64,000 nt of DNA, from positions 620,001 to 684,000 of the forward strand of contig JASGIB010000001.1 in NCBI GenBank assembly GCA_047602125.1, written 5' to 3'. This DNA is from Pseudoluteimonas sp047602125 (lineage in GTDB: Bacteria; Pseudomonadota; Gammaproteobacteria; Xanthomonadales; Xanthomonadaceae). The notes beneath the pieces are model-generated. The model saw only the letters and a list, made by a program, of their open reading frames with translations. It was not told where the DNA came from and did no database searches. A program made the translations under genes and the position numbers. Below are positions 44,465 through 53,033 of this stretch, piece by piece. Numbering within the stretch: position 1 is the first letter of the stretch; every line of letters begins with the position of its first letter.

Positions 44465-46531
44465 ATGCCCCTCCCCAACCGCACTCTCCTGTCGCTCGGC
44501 CTGGCCATCGCCAGCGCCTTCCCCCTGCATCAGGCGCTGGCGGCCGAAGCGGTCGCCGCCGACGCCGGCTCCGACGCCCATCCGCCCCAGAGCGATCCCC
44601 GCCACGGCGAGGAGGCGCCCAAGTCGAAGCGCGCGGTCGACCTCGACACGGTGGTCGTCACCGCCAGCCCGCTGCGCACGACCGCGGGCGACCTCGGCAA
44701 GCCGGCCGCGGTGCTGGCCGGCGAACGCCTCGACGAAGACCGCGCGTCCAGCCTCGGCGAAACCGTGTCGAGCGTGCCCGGGGTGCAGAGTTCCAACTTC
44801 GGGCCCGGCGTCGGCCGGCCGATCATCCGCGGACTCGACGGCCCGCGCGTCTCGGTACTGTCGGACGGGCTGGCGACCGAGGACGTCTCGACCGTGAGCC
44901 AGGACCATTCGCCCGCGATCGAGCCTTTCCTCGCCGACCAGATCGAGGTGCTGAAGGGCCCCTCCACCCTGCTCTACGGCAGCGGCGCGATCGGCGGCGT
45001 GGTGAACGTGGTCGACGGCAGGATTCCCGAGGAAGCGATCGAAGGCGGTTTCGGCGGCCGCGCCGAAGCGCGCTTCTTCGGCGGCGACCAGTCCGGCACC
45101 ACCGACATGGCGCGCATCGACGGCGGCAACGACCACTTCGCGCTGCATGCCGATGCGGTGTACCGCAACGCGAAGGACTACGACACGCCCGACGGCGTGC
45201 AGGCGAACTCGTTCATCGACACCAAATCCGGCGCGGTCGGTGGTTCGCTGCTCGGCGACTGGGGCTTCGTCGGCCTGTCCGCCTCGCGCTTCGAGGACGA
45301 CTACGGCAACCCGGGCGAACCTGGCGATCTCGCGGCGGGCGAACGCGGCGTGCACCTGCAATTGCGGCAGAACCGCTACGACCTCAAGGGCGGGCTGAAG
45401 GACCTGTGGGGCGAAGGCAACGGCCTGCGCTTCAGCTTCGGCCACACCGATTACGACCACATCGAATTCGAAGGCGACGAACCCGGCACCACGTTCACCA
45501 AGAACGCGAACGAAGGCCGGGTCGAAGCCACGTTCGGCACGCCTTCCGCATGGGAAGGCGCGGTCGGCCTGCAGGGCGCGGACAGCACCTTCGCCGCGGT
45601 CGGCGAGGAATCGTTCGTGCCGCAAACCACGACGCGTTCATATGGACTATTCGGCGTCGCGCGGCGTTCGTGGGACGCGTTCCAGCTCGATTTCGGCGCG
45701 CGCATGGACAAGATCGACTCGGATCCGGACGGGATGGACAGCCGCGATTTCAGCCCGCTCAGCCTGTCGCTGTCCGGCGGCTGGAAACTGGGCGAGCACT
45801 GGCGCCTGACCGCCAACCTCGACCACGCCGAACGCGCGCCGGTGGAAGAGGAACTGTTCGCGAACGGCCCGCACATCGCCACCCTCGCCTACGAGGTCGG
45901 CGACGCGAACCTCGACAAGGAAGCCGCGAACCAGCTCGAACTCGGCGTGCAGTACAAGTCGGCGCTGGTCGATGCGAAGGTCTCGGCCTACTACAACCGC
46001 TTCAAGGATTTCATCTACCTCGTCGATACCGGCGACCAGTGGTACTGGGACGAGGAAGGCCAATACCTGCCGATCCGGCAATGGTCGCAGGCGGACGCGA
46101 CGTTCCGCGGCTTCGAAGGCGAGGCGACCTTCCACCTCGCCGACAACGACAACGGCAAGTGGGACCTGCGCGTGTTCGGCGACACCGTGCGCGCGACGCT
46201 CGCGGACGGCGGCGGCAACGTGCCGCGCATCCCGCCCTCGCGGCTGGGAACGCAATTGCGCTGGGAAGGCAATGCGTGGCGCGCCTCGCTCGGTGCGACC
46301 CGCGTGAACCGGCAGGACGAGGTCGCGACGAACGAAACACCGACCGCCGGCTACACCCTCGTCGACGCGCACGTCGCGCGGCACTTCGACACCGGCGAAG
46401 TGGGTTGGGAACTGTTCGCGGACGGCACCAACCTCACCGACCAGGTCGCCCGCGTCCACACCTCGTTCCTCAAGGACGACGTGATGCTGCCGGGACGCAG
46501 CTTCGATGTCGGCGTGCGCGTGTTCTTCTGA
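44465..46531 (+). CDS. znuD: TonB-dependent zinc receptor, ZnuD-like
   Basis: 688 residues from ATG 44465; a TTG upstream (44438) overlaps the operator and is not needed. Signal peptide, then a short His-containing N-terminal stretch (SDAHPPQSDPRHGEE), a plug domain (LDTVVVTASPLRTTAGDLGK, VSSVPGVQSSNFGPGVGRPI, QIEVLKGPSTLLYGSGAIGG) and a 22-stranded barrel ending in DVGVRVFF. The plug and barrel match the ZnuD group of TonB-dependent receptors that import zinc under limitation. Preceded by a strong palindromic operator, and followed by zur on the opposite strand. Confidence 0.88.
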   Translation: MPLPNRTLLSLGLAIASAFPLHQALAAEAVAADAGSDAHPPQSDPRHGEEAPKSKRAVDLDTVVVTASPLRTTAGDLGKPAAVLAGERLDEDRASSLGETVSSVPGVQSSNFGPGVGRPIIRGLDGPRVSVLSDGLATEDVSTVSQDHSPAIEPFLADQIEVLKGPSTLLYGSGAIGGVVNVVDGRIPEEAIEGGFGGRAEARFFGGDQSGTTDMARIDGGNDHFALHADAVYRNAKDYDTPDGVQANSFIDTKSGAVGGSLLGDWGFVGLSASRFEDDYGNPGEPGDLAAGERGVHLQLRQNRYDLKGGLKDLWGEGNGLRFSFGHTDYDHIEFEGDEPGTTFTKNANEGRVEATFGTPSAWEGAVGLQGADSTFAAVGEESFVPQTTTRSYGLFGVARRSWDAFQLDFGARMDKIDSDPDGMDSRDFSPLSLSLSGGWKLGEHWRLTANLDHAERAPVEEELFANGPHIATLAYEVGDANLDKEAANQLELGVQYKSALVDAKVSAYYNRFKDFIYLVDTGDQWYWDEEGQYLPIRQWSQADATFRGFEGEATFHLADNDNGKWDLRVFGDTVRATLADGGGNVPRIPPSRLGTQLRWEGNAWRASLGATRVNRQDEVATNETPTAGYTLVDAHVARHFDTGEVGWELFADGTNLTDQVARVHTSFLKDDVMLPGRSFDVGVRVFF

Positions 46532-46534
46532 GGA

Positions 46535-47041
46535 TCAGGCGGCCCGTGCGCACTTCGCGCACAGGCCGTGCACTTCCAGCGTCTGCGCCTGCGGCGCGAA
46601 GCCGAGCGCGCGCGCGGCATCGTCGAGCGCATCGACGATGCCGGCGTCCTCCAGCTCGGTGGCCGAATGGCAGCGGTCGCAGATCAGGAACGGCACCGAA
46701 TGCTGCGCCGCGTTCGGATGGTGGCAGGCGACGAAGGCGTTGATCGATTCGAGCTTGTGGATGAAGCCGTTCGCGAGCAGGAAATCCAGCGCACGGTAGA
46801 CCGTCGGCGGCGCGGCGGCGCCGCTGCCCTCGCCGTCCGCGTCGCGATCGGTCCGCAGTTGTTCGAGCAGGTCGTAGGCCTTCACCGGCTGGCCGGCATC
46901 GGCGATCAGGCCGAGCACGCGGGCGCGGATCGGGGTCAGGCGCAAGCCGCGCTCGCGGCAGGCCGCCTCAACCGCGGCGACGAAGCCACGGGCGTCGTGG
47001 ACGTGGTGCTTGGGGTCGGTGCAGGCGTGGTCGTGGGCCAT
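46535..47041 (-). CDS. zur: Fur family transcriptional regulator, Zur
   Basis: 168 residues. N-terminal winged helix: LRLTPIRARVLGLIADAGQP then VKAYDLLEQL and PPTVYRALDFLLANGFIHKL. The C-terminal dimerisation domain has HHPNAAQH and the structural zinc cysteines CDRC (C121, C124) and CAKC (C161, C164), the Zur pattern. The protein starts with a His-rich tail (MAHDHACTDPKHHVHDARGF). The gene is nine bases downstream of gltX on the same strand and convergent with znuD. It is expected to repress the zinc uptake genes through the palindromes at 44318 and 44422. Confidence 0.92.
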   Translation of the reverse strand: MAHDHACTDPKHHVHDARGFVAAVEAACRERGLRLTPIRARVLGLIADAGQPVKAYDLLEQLRTDRDADGEGSGAAAPPTVYRALDFLLANGFIHKLESINAFVACHHPNAAQHSVPFLICDRCHSATELEDAGIVDALDDAARALGFAPQAQTLEVHGLCAKCARAA

Positions 47042-47050
47042 GCGCGTGAT

Positions 47051-48457
47051 TTATGCGCCCAGGGGGAGTTTTGCAAGGGCGGCGTCGATCCGCGCCAACG
47101 CCTCGTCGCGTCCGCACAGGTACACGGTCCAGCCGATGTCCGGGCTAACCTGGGTGCCGGTGACCGCGACGCGCAACGGCTGCGCGACCTTGCCCATGCC
47201 GATGCCCAGCGCTTCCGGGATCGCATGCAGGGCTGCGGAAACCGCTTCGGCATTCCATTCCGGCAACGCGGCCAAGCGCCTGCGCGCATCCTCCAGCGAT
47301 GCGCGCGCTTCGGCCTTCAGGTGCTTGGCGACGGCAGCTTCGTCGTAGTGCGTGAGCGGCTGGAACCACACCGCGGATTTCTCCGCCATGTCCTTCAGCG
47401 TCTGTACCCGCTCACGTAGCGCGATGACGATGTCGGCCGGCTTCGGGCCTTTCGCCAGGTCGTAGCCGCACTGTTCCAGATGCCACGTCAGGTGCTTGGC
47501 GACGGCTTCCGGATCGTCCGACTTCAGGTACTGCTGGTTGAGCCAGCCGAGCTTGGCCGGGTCGAGGCGCGACGCCTTGGCGTTCACGTCGGCGAGGTCG
47601 AACAGCGACTGCATTTCCGCAATGGAGAACACTTCCTGGTCGCCATGCGACCAGCCGAGGCGCACGAGGTAGTTCAGCAGCGCGTGCGGCAGGTAGCCAG
47701 CATCGCGGTACTGCATCACGTCGGCGGCGCCGGTGCGCTTGGACAGTTTCGCGCCGTGCTCGTCGAGGATCATCGGCATGTGCGCGAAATGCGGCACAGC
47801 CGCGCCCAGCGCCTTGTAGATGTTGATCTGGCGCGGGGTGTTGTTGACATGGTCGTCGCCGCGCACCACGTCGGTGATGCGCATGTCGATGTCGTCGACG
47901 ACGACCGCGAAGTTGTAGGTCGCGTAGCCGTCGCTGCGGAAGATGACGAGGTCGTCGAGCTCCGAATTCGCGATCTCGATCCGGCCCTTGACCTTGTCGT
48001 CCCAAGCCACCGTACCGTCGAGCGGATTCCTGAAACGGATCACGCGGTTCGGGTCGTCGCGGAAGCCGGCGTCGGCATCGCGGTACGCGCCGTTGTAGCG
48101 CGGCTTCTCGTTCGCGGCCATCGCCGCCTCGCGCATCGCCTCGAGTTCTTCCTTCGTCTCGTAGGCGTAGTACGCATGGCCGGAGGCGACCAGCTGCTCC
48201 GCGACTTCCCTGTAGCGATCGAGGCGATCGGTCTGGTAGACCGGGCCTTCGTCGTAGTCGAGGCCGAGCCAGTCCATCGCCTGCAGGATCGCGTCGATCG
48301 CCGCCTGCGTGCTGCGCTCGCGATCGGTGTCCTCGATGCGCAGGATGAACTGCCCGCCCTTGTGGCGCGCTTCCAGCCAGCAGTACAGCGCGGTGCGCGC
48401 GCCGCCGATGTGCAGGTAGCCGGTGGGACTGGGGGCGAATCGGGTACGGACTGTCAT
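47051..48457 (-). CDS. gltX: glutamate-tRNA ligase
   Basis: 468 residues, full length. HIGH-type motif in PSPTGYLHIGGARTALYCWL (H16-G19) and KMSKS-type motif KLSKR (237-241), followed by the C-terminal anticodon-binding domain ending GRDEALARIDAALAKLPLGA. Charges tRNA-Glu with glutamate in the cytoplasm. Starts only 17 bases from the divergent lpxH ATG, and the TAAAAT block in that gap is close enough to the start for a leaderless or very short 5' UTR. zur follows nine bases downstream. Confidence 0.97.
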   Translation of the reverse strand: MTVRTRFAPSPTGYLHIGGARTALYCWLEARHKGGQFILRIEDTDRERSTQAAIDAILQAMDWLGLDYDEGPVYQTDRLDRYREVAEQLVASGHAYYAYETKEELEAMREAAMAANEKPRYNGAYRDADAGFRDDPNRVIRFRNPLDGTVAWDDKVKGRIEIANSELDDLVIFRSDGYATYNFAVVVDDIDMRITDVVRGDDHVNNTPRQINIYKALGAAVPHFAHMPMILDEHGAKLSKRTGAADVMQYRDAGYLPHALLNYLVRLGWSHGDQEVFSIAEMQSLFDLADVNAKASRLDPAKLGWLNQQYLKSDDPEAVAKHLTWHLEQCGYDLAKGPKPADIVIALRERVQTLKDMAEKSAVWFQPLTHYDEAAVAKHLKAEARASLEDARRRLAALPEWNAEAVSAALHAIPEALGIGMGKVAQPLRVAVTGTQVSPDIGWTVYLCGRDEALARIDAALAKLPLGA

Positions 48458-48474
48458 CGGTGTATTTTAGCGGG

Positions 48475-49197
48475 ATGGCGACCCTCTTCGTTTCCGACCT
48501 GCACCTCGACCCGGAACGCCCGGCCGCCACCGAGTTGTTCGGGCGTTTCCTCGACGGCGAGGCCCGCGAAGCGGACGCGCTCTACATCCTCGGCGACCTG
48601 TTCGAAGCCTGGGTCGGCGACGACGATCCGTCGACGGCCGGCGCCTTCGTCGCGGAACGGTTGCGCGCCCTGGCCGATTCCGGAGTACCGGTGTATTTCA
48701 TCCGCGGCAATCGCGATTTCCTGCTCGGCGAGGAATACGCGAAACGTTCGGGCATGGCGATCCTGCCCGATCCCGCGGTCGTCATGCTCGAAGGCGAACC
48801 GACGCTGATCCTGCACGGCGACCTGCTGTGCACCGACGACACAGCCTACCAGCAGTTCCGCGCGCAGACCCGCGATCCGCACTGGCAGGCGGAATTCCTC
48901 ATGCAACCGCTCGAAGCGCGGCTGGCGTTCGCCGCGCAGGCGCGCGCCGCGAGCAAGGCGCGCCATGGCGAACTGGTTTCGAGCGGACAGGCGGAAACGA
49001 TCACCGACGTCGCGCCCGCGACCGTGCGCGAATGGTTCAGGCGCTACGGCATCCGCCGCATGGTCCACGGCCACACCCATCGCCCCGCGATCCACGACGA
49101 AGGCGACGGCAATACGCGGATCGTGCTCGGCGACTGGTACGAACAGGGATCGGTATTGCGGGTGGATGCGGATGGCGTGAAGCTGGAGAAACTGTAG
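48475..49197 (+). CDS. lpxH: UDP-2,3-diacylglucosamine diphosphatase
   Basis: 240 residues from ATG 48475. Calcineurin-type metallophosphoesterase motifs in order: FVSDLHLDP (D8, H10), GDLFEAWVGDD, RGNRDFLLGEEYAKR, LILHGDLLCTDD and VHGHTHRPAIHD. It produces lipid X (2,3-diacylglucosamine 1-phosphate) in lipid A synthesis at the inner membrane. Its stop codon TAG is provided by the first bases of the palindromic repeat at 49194-49259. Confidence 0.95.
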   Translation: MATLFVSDLHLDPERPAATELFGRFLDGEAREADALYILGDLFEAWVGDDDPSTAGAFVAERLRALADSGVPVYFIRGNRDFLLGEEYAKRSGMAILPDPAVVMLEGEPTLILHGDLLCTDDTAYQQFRAQTRDPHWQAEFLMQPLEARLAFAAQARAASKARHGELVSSGQAETITDVAPATVREWFRRYGIRRMVHGHTHRPAIHDEGDGNTRIVLGDWYEQGSVLRVDADGVKLEKL

Positions 49198-49259
49198 GAG
49201 CGCGCTCGAGCGCGACAGTGATTGCGTTCGAGGCAGGCCGCACTCGAGTGTGCTCCTAC
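49194..49259. repeat. GTAGGAGC-type palindromic repeat (REP-like), both ends used as stop codons
   Basis: Outer ends GTAGGAGC (49194-49201) and GCTCCTAC (49252-49259) are reverse complements, and CGCGCTCGAGCGCG and CACTCGAGTG lie inside. The first TAG is the lpxH stop codon and the complementary CTA at 49256-49258 is the stop of the convergent lipoprotein gene. Related elements occur at 55432 and 57741. Confidence 0.8.
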
Positions 49260-49672
49260 TTCGCCGCTTCGGCGCAGCCCTTGTACTCGGTCGCGCCGAT
49301 GCGGAAATCGGCGGTGTGGTCGAACGCGTTGTCGGACATGCCGTCACTGCATTCGCCCGGAGCGATCCGCAGGCTGTAGTCCCGGCCATCCGCGCTTCCC
49401 GACCAGACCATCGCGTCGCCCTGCGATTCGCTCGTCGCTGGCAGGCGTTGCCCGTCGGGATCGTCCGGCGTGGTGAACACCAGCGCGTCGCCATCGACAC
49501 GCACGCCCCAGAACGGTTCGGTGCCGACGGCGCGCCAGGCGATGGGCGGCGCGTTCTCCTGCCCGGCCGGGCGCTTGCCCGCGGGCGCATCGGTCGTCGA
49601 TGGCGGCTCCGGCGTGGCGCAGGCCGCGAGCGCGAGGATCGCGGCGGCGAAGGCGATGCGATGGGTTTTCAC
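49256..49672 (-). CDS. COG3650-like lipoprotein, GTG start
   Basis: 138 residues from GTG 49672; the larger ORF upstream is not coding-like, and the GTG start gives an immediate lipoprotein signal (KTHRIAFAAAILALAAC). The C-terminal domain is WRAVGTEPFWGVRVDGDALV ... DYSLRIAPGECSDGMSDNAF ... GATEYKGCA, typical of COG3650 proteins (secreted domain of unknown function, sometimes linked to heat-shock HslJ-like modules). Two cysteines (GEC, KGC) could form a disulfide. Its stop codon lies in the palindromic repeat. Confidence 0.78.
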   Translation of the reverse strand: MKTHRIAFAAAILALAACATPEPPSTTDAPAGKRPAGQENAPPIAWRAVGTEPFWGVRVDGDALVFTTPDDPDGQRLPATSESQGDAMVWSGSADGRDYSLRIAPGECSDGMSDNAFDHTADFRIGATEYKGCAEAAK

Positions 49673-49733
49673 GTGCGCTCTCCGGAATGGACGCGCGCAG
49701 TTTGCGCCAACAGGACGCGATGCGCGACGGCGA

Positions 49734-50537
49734 TCAATCCGCCTCGACCCGCAGGCTTTCGAGTTCTTCCGCATCGAATCCCGCCGCCAGCCGCGCCTCG
49801 GTGTTGAACGGCTTGTGCAACACACCGGTGGCGTGTTCGCGCAGGAGCTCGCGGAAGCGCGTGCGCGGATCGACGCCGACGCGTTCGCAATGCCAGCGAT
49901 ACCAGCGCGAACCCGCGGCGACGTGCGCCACTTCCTCGCGCAGGATCGTTTCGAGGATCGCGACGGTCGCCCCGTCACCGAGCGCGCGCAGCTTCATGAT
50001 CATGCCCGGGGTCACGTCCAGCCCGCGCGCCTCGAGTACGCGCGGCACCAGCGCCATCCGCGCGAGTCCGTCGCGGGCGGTCTTTTCCGCCATTTCCCAC
50101 AGGCCGTTGTGCGCGTCGAAATCGCCGTAATCGCGGCCGAAATCGTTCAAGCGCGCGCGCAGCATCGCGAAATGCCGCGCTTCGTCGTTCGCGACGGACA
50201 CCCAATCCGCGTAGTACGCATCCGGCATGTCGCGAAAGCGATACACCGCGTCCCAGGCGAGGTCGATGGCGTTGAATTCGATGTGCGCGACCGCGTGGAT
50301 GAAGGCGGCGCGGCCTTCGTCGCTGCCGAAACCGCGGCGCGGCAGGTCGCGCGGATGCACGAGTTTCGGCGTCGCGGGACGGCCCGGCATGCGGATCGGT
50401 TCCGGCGGCGGCGCATCGTCGGGGACCCCCAGTGCGCCACGAGCGAACGCGGCCGCCGTTTCGAACGTGCGTTCGAGCTTGGCCTCGGGCGAAGCCGCAT
50501 CGAGGCAGGCATGCGCGGCGTCGAACAGCGACGCCAT
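49734..50537 (-). CDS. DUF455 ferritin-like protein
   Basis: 267 residues from ATG 50537. DUF455 ferritin-like signature: AFIHAVAHIEFNAIDLAWDA, then VANDEARHFAMLRARLNDFG and TILREEVAHVAAGSRWYRWH, with repeated Glu and ExxH motifs for a di-iron centre. Related to MiaE-like diiron hydroxylases; a specific substrate is not known. Six bases downstream of the purF stop, so it is probably on the folC-purF transcript. Confidence 0.85.
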   Translation of the reverse strand: MASLFDAAHACLDAASPEAKLERTFETAAAFARGALGVPDDAPPPEPIRMPGRPATPKLVHPRDLPRRGFGSDEGRAAFIHAVAHIEFNAIDLAWDAVYRFRDMPDAYYADWVSVANDEARHFAMLRARLNDFGRDYGDFDAHNGLWEMAEKTARDGLARMALVPRVLEARGLDVTPGMIMKLRALGDGATVAILETILREEVAHVAAGSRWYRWHCERVGVDPRTRFRELLREHATGVLHKPFNTEARLAAGFDAEELESLRVEAD

Positions 50538-50542
50538 CGTGC

Positions 50543-52015
50543 TCACAGCGCGAGGCGGCGCTGGTGCTTGGCGTCGTCGGAACGCAACTGGCGGATGCGC
50601 TCGAAATAACCCGGATCGACGCCGGTCACGTATTCGCCGCTGAAGCAGGAACTGTCGAACCTGCGGCCGGGGAACTTCGGCCCGGCGACCGCGGCCTCGA
50701 GGTCGGCGAGGTCCTGGTAGACCAGCCAGTCGCAGCCGATCATGCGCTCGATTTCCTGCTCGCTGCGCCCGTGCGCGATCAGTTCCTCTGGCGTCGGCAT
50801 GTCGATGCCGTAGATGTTCGGGTAGCGCACCGGCGGCGCCGCGGACGCGAGGTAGACCTTCTTCGCGCCGGCATCGCGCGCCATCTGCACGATCTGGCGC
50901 GATGTGGTGCCGCGCACGATGGAATCGTCGACCAGCAGCACCACGCGGTTGCGGAATTCCAGCGGGATCGGGTTGAGCTTGCGCTTGACGGACTTCGCGC
51001 GCTCGCCCTGCCCCGGCATGATGAAGGTGCGGCCGACGTAGCGGTTCTTGATGAAGCCCTCGCGGTACTTCACCCCGAGCACGTTGGCGATTTCCAGCGC
51101 GGCGTCGCGGCTGGTGTCCGGAATCGGGATGACCACGTCGATATCGTGGTCCGGGCGTTCGCGCAGGATCTTCTCGCCCAGGGTCACGCCCATGCGCATC
51201 CGCGCCTTGTGCACCGAAATGTTCTCGATCATCGAGTCCGGGCGCGCGAAGTACACGTATTCGAAGATGCACGGCGCGTGCGCTTCCGGCTGCGCGCACT
51301 GCTTCGCGAACAGTTCGCCGCGCGCGGTGATGACGATGCCCTCGCCCGGCGCGACGTCGCGCACGCGCTCGAAGCCGAGCACGTCCAGCGCCACCGATTC
51401 GGAGGCAATGATGTATTCGTCGCCGACGGCGGTGCTGCGCTTGCCCAGCACCAGCGGGCGGATGCCGTGCGGATCGCGGAACGCCACGAGGCCGAGGCCG
51501 AGCACCGCGCACACCACGGCATAACCGCCCCTGGCGCGGCGGTTCACGCCCTCGATCGCGCGGAACGCGGCCTCGAGCGTCAGCGCCTTCTGCAGGTCCA
51601 GTTCGTGCGCGAACACGTTGAGCAGCACTTCGCTGTCGGATTCGGTGTTGACATTGCGGCGATCCTGCTCGAACACCTCGCGGCGCAGCGCGTCGGTGTT
51701 GATCAGGTTGCCGTTGTGCGCGAGCGCGATGCCGTAGGGCGAATTGACGTAGAACGGCTGGGCCTCGTCGCTGCCTTCGCTGCCTGCGGTCGGGTAGCGG
51801 CAATGGGCGACGCCGACGCGGCCCTCGAGCTGGGACATGGATTCGGCGTCGAACACGTCGCGCACCAGGCCGTTGCCCTTGTGTACGCGCAGCTTGCCGC
51901 CTTCCGCAGTTGCGATTCCCGCTGCGTCCTGGCCGCGGTGCTGCAGCACGGTCAGCCCGTCGTACAGCTGCGCCGCGACTTCGCTCTGGCCGACGATTCC
52001 GACGATGCCGCACAT
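50543..52015 (-). CDS. purF: amidophosphoribosyltransferase
   Basis: 490 residues. Ntn-amidotransferase with catalytic Cys2 directly after the initiator (MCGIVGIVGQ), GLTVLQHRGQDAAGIATAEG and GNLINTDALR in the glutaminase domain. The PRTase domain has VVIPIPDTSRDAALEIANVL and the PRPP loop VVLLVDDSIVRGTTSRQIV. It makes phosphoribosylamine from PRPP and glutamine, the committed step of purine synthesis. Located 22 bases after a SPOR-domain gene; the usual cvpA between them is absent. Confidence 0.97.
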   Translation of the reverse strand: MCGIVGIVGQSEVAAQLYDGLTVLQHRGQDAAGIATAEGGKLRVHKGNGLVRDVFDAESMSQLEGRVGVAHCRYPTAGSEGSDEAQPFYVNSPYGIALAHNGNLINTDALRREVFEQDRRNVNTESDSEVLLNVFAHELDLQKALTLEAAFRAIEGVNRRARGGYAVVCAVLGLGLVAFRDPHGIRPLVLGKRSTAVGDEYIIASESVALDVLGFERVRDVAPGEGIVITARGELFAKQCAQPEAHAPCIFEYVYFARPDSMIENISVHKARMRMGVTLGEKILRERPDHDIDVVIPIPDTSRDAALEIANVLGVKYREGFIKNRYVGRTFIMPGQGERAKSVKRKLNPIPLEFRNRVVLLVDDSIVRGTTSRQIVQMARDAGAKKVYLASAAPPVRYPNIYGIDMPTPEELIAHGRSEQEIERMIGCDWLVYQDLADLEAAVAGPKFPGRRFDSSCFSGEYVTGVDPGYFERIRQLRSDDAKHQRRLAL

Positions 52016-52037
52016 GTTCGCTCGCTTCCGGAAATGG

Positions 52038-52979
52038 TTATTGCGGACGGACGATGCCGGCGACGCCGAGCTTCGCCTGCACTTGCGCCTTCAACTGGTC
52101 GGCTGCGGCGCGATCCGCCACCGGACCGATGCGCACGCGGGTCAGCGTGCCCTTGTCGGTCTTGACGCTTTCGGTGAAGGCGCTGAAGCCGGCGGCGCGC
52201 GCGCGATTGCGCAGCGCCTCGGCGTCGGAAGGTTTCGCGAACGCCGCGAGCTGCACCACGAAACCGACGTTCGCCGCGGCAGGCGTCGTCGCGGGCTGCG
52301 GCTTCGGCGTTTCCGCCTTCGCGGCGGCGGGCGGCGTGGCCGGCACGGGCTTGGGCGCGGCCGGCTTGGGTTCGGGCGGAAGCGGCGTCGCCGCCGGCTT
52401 GGAGGTGTCGGCGATCGGCGCGGTCGCGGCTGGTGTAGTGGCAGGCGCCGCGGTTTCGGCATCGAGCACCACCACGCGCGCGTTCACGTCGCCGCGCACC
52501 TGGGCCGCCTTCAGCCGCGCCGCTTCGGCATCGGCCTGCGTCGCGAACGGCCCGATGCGCACGCGCCACGCGGGCTTGCCGTTGAGTTGCACCGCTTCGC
52601 TGTAGCTGGGCAGTTGCGCCTTCTCCAGGGCCGCGACCACGGACTGCGCCGCGTCCGCACTGGCGTAACTGCCGAAATGCACGGCGTAGTTCCCGCCGGC
52701 AACGCCCGCGGGGAAGGTTTGCGCGGCATCGGCGGCCTGCGCGCCGGCATCGTCGTTCACCGGCATCCCGGTCGCGCCGCCGCTGGGTGCATCCGCGGGG
52801 CCGGCGAGCGGCAGTTCGCGCGTTTCCATTCCGGTATCGGGCGTGGCCGGCATCGACAGCGGCACGTCGGCCGCACCGCTGTCCGGCGCCGGACCCTTGA
52901 CCAGCATCGGCAGGAAGATCACCGCGAGGGCCACCAGCACGGCGGCGCCGATCAGGCGCTGTTTCAGGGAGGTATCCAT
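52038..52979 (-). CDS. SPOR domain protein (DedD-like)
   Basis: 313 residues. One membrane helix (about residues 10-27, LIGAAVLVALAVIFLPMLV) followed by a periplasmic part with two SPOR-like domains: YAVHFGSYASADAAQSVVAA (about residues 97-170) and FVVQLAAFAKPSDAEALRNR (about 238-310), joined by a Pro/Ala/Lys linker. SPOR domains bind denuded peptidoglycan at the division septum. It lies between folC and purF, the standard position of dedD-like genes, but with no cvpA. Confidence 0.85.
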   Translation of the reverse strand: MDTSLKQRLIGAAVLVALAVIFLPMLVKGPAPDSGAADVPLSMPATPDTGMETRELPLAGPADAPSGGATGMPVNDDAGAQAADAAQTFPAGVAGGNYAVHFGSYASADAAQSVVAALEKAQLPSYSEAVQLNGKPAWRVRIGPFATQADAEAARLKAAQVRGDVNARVVVLDAETAAPATTPAATAPIADTSKPAATPLPPEPKPAAPKPVPATPPAAAKAETPKPQPATTPAAANVGFVVQLAAFAKPSDAEALRNRARAAGFSAFTESVKTDKGTLTRVRIGPVADRAAADQLKAQVQAKLGVAGIVRPQ

Positions 52980-53033
52980 CGGGGGAACACCGGCGGCGTG
53001 GGCCCGCGGATTATACGCCCCGTCCCGCGCGGC

